Positions 47,094 through 55,998 of a stretch of 64,000 nt of DNA are shown in pieces. The stretch lies in the NCBI GenBank assembly GCA_030512335.1, contig JAULSU010000004.1, forward strand, positions 1,426,001 to 1,490,000. Direction: 5' to 3'. The DNA comes from Immersiella caudata (lineage: Eukaryota; Ascomycota; Sordariomycetes; Sordariales; Lasiosphaeriaceae). Position numbers and translations under genes: made by a program. Below the pieces are notes generated by a model that was not told the origin of the DNA, did not search any database, and saw only the letters and a program-made list of their open reading frames with translations. Within the stretch, counting starts at the first letter, position 1. Each line of letters begins with the position of its first letter.

Positions 47094-49004
47094 TTACACA
47101 GCCGAAATACTCCTCATCAGCTCCCCTCCATCAGCTATCCCAGACCGAGCCCTGATCGAGTTGCTGAATCGACTTGCAGCGCGAATTTTCTCACCATACG
47201 CAATGAACAAAAATGGAACAACACCAAGCCCAGCACTGACAATGGCCAATACAGTGCACGACCATGCAATTCCGAGACTCTCCAACATCTTGTCCGTCGC
47301 GAGGGGAATCAAAGCCCCTGCGATGGATCGTGTCATACTAGCCGCAGCTAGGGCCGAGGCTGAGTAGATGACGTACGCGTCGGCCACATACTGAGGGATT
47401 GAATGTCAAAATTTGCCAGAAACATGTTTCGAAACTGAGTGGACCACTTACGTTGATCATTGCAACGAAGATGAGCAAATAGGCGCTGCCGTAGGGCAGC
47501 ATCGCCATCAGGGGAACCGACCAGTGAATCTGCGATGAGGATGACCACCCAAGCCATAACAAAGAAATGACGAACGGCGGGCCTCCGACACAGGCCATCG
47601 GGAGTCGCAGGTATTCGGCCTTCTTGTTCGGATGTTTGGCGGTCACCGAGGGAGCAAAAGTAGCGTACCAAAGCGCGACACCAGTACCGATGAACGTCCC
47701 GAGGCCATTAACCCCAAACGCAACACCAGACATACCCGCGCTGAAGCCGTATATTTCTTGGAAGATGAAGGGGAAGATTTTGACGAGCCTGTTGAATAAG
47801 AGTCAGCACCTGACACCCCATAATACACAGAAACCCTTCAACTCACATGTAAAATATGGCGTACACAAACGCCAGATATACACAAGTCAGCGCCAGCAAC
47901 ATCTCGCTGCAAACCAGCCGTATCGGTCTTGACAGCGTCATTTTCTGTTTTCTCTCGAGTTAGCCCCTTTTCAAACGGTACCACCCCATTCGCCCTTCCA
48001 TCCCTTCAACTCCTCACAACAACTCGACTTACCATGAACGCCCAAAAGCTCCCCCTATTCAAATCCGCCGGGGCGATAAACACCTCTCTCCCCGCCTCCT
48101 TGTTCAACCTCGCCGCCTTGTCCCTCAACAATCGATCAGCCAACGTCTCCGGCAGCGACACCACCGTGATCAGCGAGAGCCCAGCAACTATAACCGCAAT
48201 CCTATTGTCCTCATTAGCCAGCCGTTCCCAAATCTCCCCCCTCCACACAAACAGACTCACCAAAAAGTCCACCTCCAACCCAAACCCCCTTCACTCCCCA
48301 CAAAGCCCGCAATCACCGGCCCGCTCAATGGTCCTACGACCGTAGCCCCCGACCAAAGGATCATCACCATCCCTCTTTCCCCCTCATCCTCAAAAACGTC
48401 CGCAATCACTCCTCCCACAACACTAACCGGCGGCGCCCCAAACGTCCCCGTCAAGAACCTAAAGATCAAAAAAGCCTCCCAACTCGGCGCCACCGCTGAC
48501 CCAATCAGACTCAAAATGAACAATATGAATCCAGTAAGAAGAACAGGTTTCCTCCCGTGAGATTCGCTGAGCGGGGCGAAGATGAGCGGACCGGTCATGA
48601 AACCGAGGAGGTATACAGAGGCGGCTAGGACGGATTGCGGCCCGGAAGTGGGGAGGGAGTATTCGGCTTGGAGGGCGGGGAAGAGGTTTGCGGTGAGGGT
48701 GGAGCCCATGGAAGAGTTTATGCAGAGGATGATGCCAGTGGCGACGATGAAGGTTCGGGTTTTCTTGGGTGTTTGTTTGTTAGTTGTGAGGTGGTTACTT
48801 TGGAGAAGGAAAAGGGGGAGGAAAGCTTACAGAGGACCAGTTGTGGGGGTTGCGAGGGTCGTTGGGCTCAAAGGAGACGAGCTGTAGGGGGGTTGTTTCG
48901 ACATTGGGGGAGGGAGGGTCTTGGAGGCTGTTGGTGGAGGACGTGTTTTGGCTTTTGATGGAGACGGTGGGCGCCGTGGTTTCTTTCTCTTCGTGGTGGC
49001 CCAT
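47094..49004 (-). CDS. MFS transporter, DHA1 multidrug/polyamine type
   Basis: Membrane antiporter of the major facilitator superfamily. Six exons on the minus strand: 49004-48831, 48763-48261, 48201-48033, 47944-47847, 47788-47452, 47390-47094, giving 525 residues. All five introns (58-88 bases) have GT(A/G)AG donors, and joining yields the continuous membrane sequences WRWTFW-IAVIVAGLSL, AFM-KMTLSRP, AIFYM-LVKIFPF and AMIN-YVADAYVIYSA. The N-terminal 58 residues are polar and cytosolic and end in the family-typical DPRNPHNWSS. About twelve hydrophobic helices follow. LIFAPLSESHGRKPVLL is motif A, and RFLTGTFGAPPVSVVGG carries the helix-4 motif. The intracellular loop has ETLADRLLRDKAARLNKE. 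The substrate cannot be read from sequence; drug, polyamine or toxin efflux are usual in this group. No biosynthetic genes lie nearby, so it is not obviously part of a cluster. Confidence 0.92.
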
Positions 49005-50509
49005 GGTTGCGATGGTGATAGTTCCAAGACCTAAGCACAACGCAGAGTGACACAAGCTTCCCCCAAGTGCATCGGAAACCGGGGAGTTTTTAGAAAAATG
49101 AAAGCTACTGGGAAGTGTCACAATTTTCGGACTCGGGTGCCTGAGTAGGAATCTTACTAAAAACCAAAGTCGTGGCGTCATGGCTCCCTTTTATGTCCAC
49201 GGGCATGTAACGGTTTCCACCTTTTCTGTCAAGAGTAAGCTACACACCGGCGGGCGTACGCCCTTCGCAAGCCCGTTCCCCTGTTTTTGCTAGTCACACT
49301 TGACACGAGGTGGCTGCAACGTAAAAGTACCACAACCGCACCCCGACCCAGACCGCTCAACGCAAAGGCCTATCGGCCATGACATAATAGGCACATCCGA
49401 TCACGGCTGGTGCGTAGCAGACCGAATGTTGAGTGTCCGATGGGCCTCCGGCGCAAGGGCTAATGCGGGGGGGTTTGGTGGGTCAAATAGCGGTCCAAGG
49501 CCGACCCGAATTCGACGGGGGGTTGGCTGTTGATGACCGGTGAAAGTCGTGTCAGCTGCTGGAAGAGGCCATGGTGGGTCTTCTGACTCTGGTGAACGTC
49601 GCTGGAGCTGACTCCTCCATAGGACTCTTACAGATGAGCTGTGTCTTGAAATCGCCGTTGAAACTTGGGAGAATCCACATTTTGCTTCAATGTGCCGGCA
49701 GAAGCATGACACCCAGGTCGGAGGCGGCGGGGCTCACCGATCCGGTGCCGATACGGGGGGGAAATCGCGAAAGCAGTTACGGATCGGGAGTCGTGCGTCG
49801 CATGGTGAATATTCCCGGTCCATCGGTGCTGGGATCAGTACCCAGGCGGCCTGGAGACATGCTGATTGGTAAGAGATAGCATGCAGGCCTCGCTCCAAAA
49901 AATCCACGCTGTCACCTGACGCTCCTCCGCGAACGCTTGCACAGTGCTCCGTGCTTGCCCAGCTTCCGAGTCCGGTAGAGTAGAAGCGGTGATGATGGGG
50001 TATCCAGGGCAGGCCTCAACGGCCCGCATCAGGGCACCACCCGATTGGCCCCGGAATGCAGACGGCCCATCTGCCGGAACCTTCCTCGGTTTCTTTCGTC
50101 CCGAACGGTTAGCAGTGCCGGAAGACCCGCCCATTTCCACACGAGAGCACTTCAATCTGATATCCTGCCAAATTCCCACTGGGATGCGGACAGTAATAGA
50201 TGAATGCTTGATATTGAAATCAAAAGGAGTGCTGTATATAGGAAAGTGTCCTAAAATCAAACAGTTCCTGCTAGAGAGGTATCGTCCGACCAACGCCAAC
50301 ACCACTGCTCCCGCCTGGAGTTCCCCAAGTACTTGCAACGCCGGCCAAAGTGTCCAAAATAATGAAGTCAAACCCAAGCACCCCCTGCTGTGCAAAAGGC
50401 TCACACCGATACACCGTTCGCCGACATCGGTACGTCTGAGTGTCCCACGTCGAGAAATTAGGGAAATAGGGCACAGGAGAGAAAACACACCCAGCCGATC
50501 AAGACGAAC
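49005..50509. other. Spacer between tandem minus-strand genes
   Basis: 1.5 kb holding the MFS promoter and the 3' end of the acyltransferase gene. No recognised gene or RNA. Minus-strand open frames at 49.8-50.5 kb lack domains. Confidence 0.5.
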
Positions 50510-51889
50510 TTAGCGCCACACTGCGTGAACCACACGTTGCCACATCTTCGAAAGCAGATTCTGGACCAGGCCGACAACGCCGAGTACGACAAATATCTGT
50601 AGAAACTCGAAACGGTGTCGAGGACGGACTTCGGTCTCAAGAAAGCCGGGGTGGCCTTTGGTAACGGCGTCCGAAGGGCTAGGAGGAAAGCGTCCAGTCG
50701 TAATGTACTGCTCCATGAGCTCGTCCTTCTCGTACCATCGCTCGCGGAGCCATACATCAAATTTCTCCTGGTCTTCCAATGGGATGTCGGCGACACGGAA
50801 GCGCCTCCAGTAGAAATTGACGGACTTTGGCGGCTGCCCTCGCAAATAAGTGCTGGAAAGAGTGAACAACTCCTCGCCAAACTCGCCACGGCTACACCAC
50901 AGTGTCAGAAACAGAGGATTTTTATACAGAGTTGTTAATACTTACGGAACACCTTCATATGCAACAGTGCAATCATAAATGTACTCAACAGTGCCCTTGA
51001 GTTCTGTGAGACAAAAGTAGATGCCCGTGCTTCGGGGCAGGAGGACGTGCTCGGTGTCCTTGACCCCAATCTTCTCGGCCCATTTTGTGGACTTGATCTT
51101 GCCGTTCCTGGACGCGTTGGTGCCCTCTGGGAAAAGTAGGAGCCACATGGGGTCGAGATATTTCGTCCCGGAAGGGGTGGTATGAACCGTCTTGAGTTTC
51201 CCCAGACGATGTGCCATGCGCGGCTGGTCCACCGCCATCTTTCGGGACATAAATATGAAGCCGTAGAACATCATCCCAGGTCCCAGGATGGGGATGTACT
51301 TGAGTGATTCCTTGAGAATGATGTAGAGATAACCGTGCATCCCTGGAGAGTTGGCGTAACCGACCCACCACAGATATAGCCAGTCTGTATAGATTTGATG
51401 GTTCGCGATCATGATGAGGCGCTCAGGGAATGTAAACTCGACCCGGCCGTCCTTCCTCTTCCGGATCTGGTCGGCGACGGAGGCGTCTCCGCTGATGCGG
51501 ATAGTTGTGGGGCTCCACCAGTGGGTCAGGGTAGCGATAAGCAGCCCAAACGATTGCTTAGTTAGGGTCATATAGCCATCATAGAGGTCGCGGTTAACCC
51601 AGTACAACGGTGCGCCGATCAGCTGGGTAAGGTGGATGCTAGAGGGCGCGACGGTTAGCCAAATGCAGCTTGGAGTTGTGCGATGGGACGCTACTTACGC
51701 AGTAGAGCACGTAAGGAGAAACATTAGAGCAGAAAGGCCCCTGAGAATCTGTACTAGCCAGCCGTGCTTTTCCTTTCCCGATGGGTGCGACCCGACGACA
51801 GGCTGGATGGTCTTCGCGCCGGTCAGGATTTCGGGTCCGGGGACATCGACCGTCTGAGCCGGCGCCCGGTGTCGCAGCTCGGTGGCCAT
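50510..51889 (-). CDS. LCLAT/CST26-type lysophospholipid acyltransferase
   Basis: PlsC-family membrane acyltransferase, most like yeast CST26/YDR018C and human AGPAT5/LCLAT1, which acylate lysophospholipids such as lysophosphatidylinositol. Exons on the minus strand: 51889-51699, 51638-50946, 50891-50510, giving 421 residues. Intron 1 (60 bases, branch CTAAC, TCTAG) and intron 2 (54 bases, GTAAGT...GTGTAG) keep the frame across CSTA-IHLTQ and EGVP-RGEFGEE. A membrane helix lies at about 47-66, the catalytic HX4D block NHQIYTDW at 143-150 (His144, Asp149), and the glycerol-phosphate-binding block FPEGTN at 233-238. A C-terminal helix is near 395-415 (FLQIFVVLGVVGLVQNLL). Start chosen at MATELRHRAPAQ. 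The gene is divergent from the NAD kinase gene with 900 bases between. Confidence 0.93.
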
Positions 51890-52785
51890 GTTGAACGGAG
51901 TGCGCACTGGCTGTGTCGGTGGAAGCTAGAACGATTTGCGGCGTTGTTCGTGTGAAATGACTGGCGTTGGAGCAGCGACGCCGCAGGTTTGGAACGAGCG
52001 TTGGGCGTGTGCCTCCGTAACGTCGATGGCGGCGGACGAAATCGACGGAGGGGCAGCAACGGGTGCTTCCAGACGAAATTTAGTCTTCTTCGAGCTGCTA
52101 CGAGCGAGGCAGACTTTATCGGCAGCGCCAGGTGGGTTTGGCTTTGCGGCACACAGGTGCGCATGCGGAGGCCGTAGGCAGCGGGCGGGTTCGCGTGGCT
52201 CAGATGACGGGACCGTTGGAGGTTGCAGTCGCGCGGGGCAGCTCGAGTTCAGCTCAACGGTGACTTCGTAAACGTCGTCCCAAGGTCGTCATCACCGTCG
52301 ATCGAGCCTCTCCTTTGGAGGAAAGAAGCTATCTCTGGTGATGTGGTCGTCCGGATCGATCGGAGGACGGCTCGTGTGCGATGCGTTGGTTGCGCTGTGA
52401 GCCATTGTAGCCAGTCAGTCACATGCAGCGCATTGCAGTGACAAGGTCATGCCCCTCCAGGCTCCTAGCTTCAGGGCTGTGACGACAGACTCAGCAGCCC
52501 CGCAGGCCCACAGCTAGCTCATGCAGCAGCTCGGCTCGGGGTTTCATGAGTTTCCGTCCTTGGTGGGAGCTTGGGCCACATGATTTGTTATCGGCAATCC
52601 TGATTGGCACGCCCGCTTAACTATCGTCGGTTGTTTGCGTCAGTGGGCCCCCTCTCACCTTTCACCGAAGAAGTGCATGGCACAGAAGCTCCGTCGACAG
52701 TTGCTTGAGCGACATGGGCGCCTAATGAAAACGCCATCTTTCTCTGAATACTAGGACAGGCGAATCCTCAATCGATCATGTCGGC
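51890..52785. other. Shared promoter region of a divergent pair
   Basis: About 900 bases between the acyltransferase and NAD kinase start codons. GC-rich, no TATA box evident, several CCAAT-like and short palindromic sequences but nothing that can be named with confidence. Confidence 0.45.
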
Positions 52786-54267
52786 ATGCCAAAGTCGCTG
52801 CTTCTGGCTCGAACCTGCCACACCGACGTCAACACTACAATTATGGCCCTGAACCAGTTCAGGACGGCCGTGCGAGGTTGTCGAAGTTCCAGGGCCCTCA
52901 ACGTTCGCCTATTTTCTGTTTCATGCCAACGAAGCAAAATCCTCGAGGTGTCGACTCTCCCCGACCGAATCGTACCACACTACCAGCAGACTTCAACGTC
53001 GTCCCTGCTCTCGCTGCAATGGCCCCGGCCACCGCGCAATATCCTGCTTATGCCGAAGCTGCACGCGCCAAAGGTCACCCTCTCGGCCGTTGAGTTTGCC
53101 AAACATGTGCACATCAACTACCCCGGCCTCAACCTTGTGTTTGAGGCCCACGTCGCTCAGAGCATCCACGAAAACCTGCCGTTTCCGATATACACAACAG
53201 ATCCGAGCGACTGCACTGTGCAGTTTGCCAAGAAGATTGATCTTGTCACCACTATGGGCGGCGACGGTACCATTCTGCGCGCAGCTAGCCTCTTCTCCAC
53301 GCACAACAGTGTACCCCCGATCCTGAGTTTCAGCATGGGTACCTTGGGCTTTTTGGGCGAGTGGAAATTCGAGGAGTACAAACGCGCATGGCGAGAGTGC
53401 TACATGAGCGGCTGTCCCGTTCCCGTCGAGGACCTCGTGGCACCACACACGCGAGCGGCTTCGACAGGAGGGTGGCAGAGCCAGACAGCTGAGACTGACC
53501 CTCAGTTGTTGGACTGGGACAGCGTGCGCGGAAACGGGAAATGCATGGGCCTGAATCGGACATCCAAGATTCTGTTGAGGAACCGACTGCGAGTTGGAAT
53601 ATACGACAGCCAGGGAAGGAATATCAACGAACAGTTGACGCCTACCTCCATGGCCGAACCTGATCTTGGAACGCCGCCAATCGCGCATTCTCGCATCTCG
53701 GGTGGGAGTGACAACTCTCCGTTGATCCACGCCATCAACGAGATCGCCATTGATCGAGGGTCCCACCCGCACCTTGCCATCATCGACATCTACGTCAACA
53801 ACCACTTCCTCACCGAAGCGGTCGCCGACGGCATCTTGATAAGCACACCTACTGGGTCGACAGCCTACTCGCTGAGCGCCGGCGGCTCCATCATCCATCC
53901 CCTCGTCAAGTCCCTGCTGATAACTCCTATTAGCCCGCGGAGCCTTAGCTTCCGACCACTAGTGTTACCACTGCATACAAAGGTGACGTTCAAGCTCAGC
54001 AAGAGGAACCGCGGGCGCGAACTCCCCATCAGCATCGACGGAAAACGCCGCATAGGCGTCACCATTGGGATGGAGGTTCGGGTGGAGGGTGAGAGGCTGG
54101 CGAAGACGGACGAGGGATGGACCGGCGGTGTACCATGCGTAATTCGAGCATCCTCTCGGGGCGACTCTGATGGGATCTCTGAAGACGACGATTCGTGGGT
54201 AGGTGGCTTGAACGGCTTGCTGAAGTTTAATTATCCTTTTGGAGCGGGACCGGGCGAGGAGCATTAA
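52786..54267 (+). CDS. pos5: Mitochondrial NAD(H) kinase, POS5-like
   Basis: Phosphorylates NADH/NAD to NADP(H) in the mitochondrial matrix for redox and biosynthesis. Intronless, 493 residues from the first ATG. A second ATG at 52843 starts MALNQFRTAVRGCRSSR, which is itself a good mitochondrial presequence, so the shorter 474-residue form may be the main one. The kinase signature GGDGT is at 158-162 (VTTMGGDGTILRAA). The next block is ILSFSMGTLGFLGEW, and the NAD-binding motif is at about 348-370 (ILISTPTGSTAYSLSAGGS). A 60-residue polar insertion between about 220 and 290 is longer than in yeast POS5. The C-terminus ends FNYPFGAGP. A cytosolic NAD kinase usually lacks this presequence, which is why POS5 is preferred. 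Confidence 0.94.
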   Translation: MPKSLLLARTCHTDVNTTIMALNQFRTAVRGCRSSRALNVRLFSVSCQRSKILEVSTLPDRIVPHYQQTSTSSLLSLQWPRPPRNILLMPKLHAPKVTLSAVEFAKHVHINYPGLNLVFEAHVAQSIHENLPFPIYTTDPSDCTVQFAKKIDLVTTMGGDGTILRAASLFSTHNSVPPILSFSMGTLGFLGEWKFEEYKRAWRECYMSGCPVPVEDLVAPHTRAASTGGWQSQTAETDPQLLDWDSVRGNGKCMGLNRTSKILLRNRLRVGIYDSQGRNINEQLTPTSMAEPDLGTPPIAHSRISGGSDNSPLIHAINEIAIDRGSHPHLAIIDIYVNNHFLTEAVADGILISTPTGSTAYSLSAGGSIIHPLVKSLLITPISPRSLSFRPLVLPLHTKVTFKLSKRNRGRELPISIDGKRRIGVTIGMEVRVEGERLAKTDEGWTGGVPCVIRASSRGDSDGISEDDDSWVGGLNGLLKFNYPFGAGPGEEH

Positions 54268-54580
54268 GTTGTCAAAGGATCAGCATGTTTTCTGTGTAAG
54301 TATACGTGTTGCATTTACGGTCGATACCCAATCTATCATGTATTATCTGTGTACAATACCATTTGCTTCACGAGGATGTGGACTGAGCCGGAGGGTTCCA
54401 TCTCGACAGGGCCTTGGGAGCGCCTCGCCAGTGAGGTTGTCTTCCCCCCGCCACCTCGAATCTCGACGTCTCTCAGCGCACAACAATTAGCCGCCTGCTC
54501 AGACCGTTGCGCAAACAGAAGTCTTGGGCACCAAAAAGCAAAACTCGGAAGAACTTCACCCCACCCCGAGCAAAAGCAAA

Positions 54581-54672
54581 CGTCGCCTGCAGGATTCGAA
54601 CCTACGCTCCCGAAGGAACTGCCTATGCTGAACAATAGCAGGGCAGCGCGTTAACCACTCCGCCAAAGCGAC
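54581..54672 (-). tRNA. tRNA-Ser(GCU), intron-containing
   Basis: Minus-strand cloverleaf of 92 bases. Acceptor GTCGCTT pairs with AGGCGAC, followed by discriminator G. The D arm starts GCGGAGTGGTTAACGC. The anticodon stem is CTGCC/GGCAG with loop CTGCTA...A, so the anticodon is GCT (reads AGC/AGU). An 11-base intron lies after position 37 (plus-strand 54625-54635). The long variable arm TTCCTTCGGGAG marks a class II tRNA, and the T arm contains GGTTCGAATCC, a perfect B box. A TTTT terminator follows within ten bases (plus-strand 54572-54575). Confidence 0.95.
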
Positions 54673-55893
54673 GAACCTTGTTGTTTGGATGTTACAGTGG
54701 CTCGATTTCCACGCCTTTGACGTACCGAAGTGAGGAGGTGGCGTCGATGCAGCAAGAGCCGGAAAGTGGAGGCCCCCCTTTTTCGGGCCGTGTTTACAAA
54801 GGACTCTAATGCCGTGCTGCAAGGTGCTTGCAAACCGAAGAGAGCAAGTATTTGCACTTCGGCAAGCAAATGGCGCGGTCAGTCAATGACGCAAGGTGCA
54901 TCATCGCCGCCGCCGTCGCCGTCGCCGTCTCCGTTTCGGTGCCGCGAAATGCCGTGTAAGTGGGCCGACCGTCATGATCGACACGGACAAGAAATAAAAC
55001 TGCCTCTCAGATCAGAAGACCAAAAATAGGAGCCCCCGCAGGCAGCATTATGCGCAGACTCATCGCGGCGGGACAGGGAACCAGGGATTCGTCCTCCCCA
55101 TAATTAACCGCTGCCTGCCAGACAAGCTCTTATAAGTGCCCAGGAAATACGTCTTTCGGTGTGTCCGGCGTGTGCCCAAAGCCGGGGATCCCCTCGACGA
55201 CAGCAGGCGCAGCGAATGAGGAGGAGGTCCGGGTATATGGGTGTAATTGTTTCTCACAGACTCCAAAGGCTACCTGAAGATGAATTCTTCCTTCTCCTTA
55301 CCAACCCAAACCGTCCGACAACCCAAAGGCACCACGCCATCCCATGCCACCCAACTCCCGAAAAAAGCTCCCCCTCGGGACAAGGCATGTAACCACTCTG
55401 CACTCTCTCCCCGGGGAATAAACACCCAATAGGAGATTAACCTCCCCTCCAACCAGATACCAAGCGCAATGCTAATCCCGACGTGCGCGGTGTGGAGGGG
55501 TGTCTTGTCGTTACCGGATATCCGGTTATATCCCCGGCTCTCCTCCTCTCTGCCATGATTGGACGTTGTGCAAAGCACGGAAGGAGATGATGATTTTGGG
55601 GTTTCCCAACTCCCCCAGCGAAGATGGGGACTGTGCCGATCCCGACTTTGGTCATTGCTGCGTACCGCGTGGGGAGGTGAGGATGGGATGTGCGAGGACC
55701 GATGTCCGACTCACTCTCTGTCCAAACAATAGGCTAATCCGTGGCACACCCCCCATCGCGAGCAATATACGGCGCTGAGACCGTCACCAGGTCGGCGGAA
55801 GGCGAATTTATCGGCGCGGGGCGGTAGTGTATATTGCAGATATTGGGTGTCTCTGCTCGTAATGGCTGTCAGAGTTGAGCGGTCCGGTCGTGG

Positions 55894-55900
55894 TATAATA
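55894..55900 (+). promoter_or_regulatory. TATA-like element of the glycine-rich gene
   Basis: TATAATA in GTGGTATAATACAAG, 100 bases before the start codon at 55999. Confidence 0.45.
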
Positions 55901-55998
55901 CAAGAAGTTGAGGAGATCCCGTCCCGGCCGTTCTTATGCAAGCGCTATCCTCTTGCAAAACCAGGTCAGGTTTTTGTTGGACGTGCGGATTGTTGACC

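Larger units (their letters stand above)
54268..55998. other. Spacer holding a tRNA gene
   Basis: 1.7 kb containing tRNA-Ser(GCU) on the minus strand and, at the right end, the promoter of the glycine-rich gene. GCCGTC-type trinucleotide repeats occur near 54905-54932. No protein gene is supported. Confidence 0.5.

Noticed and set aside
52993..53898. 301-codon minus-strand frame opposite NAD kinase
   Set aside because: Antisense shadow; the plus strand carries all NAD kinase motifs.
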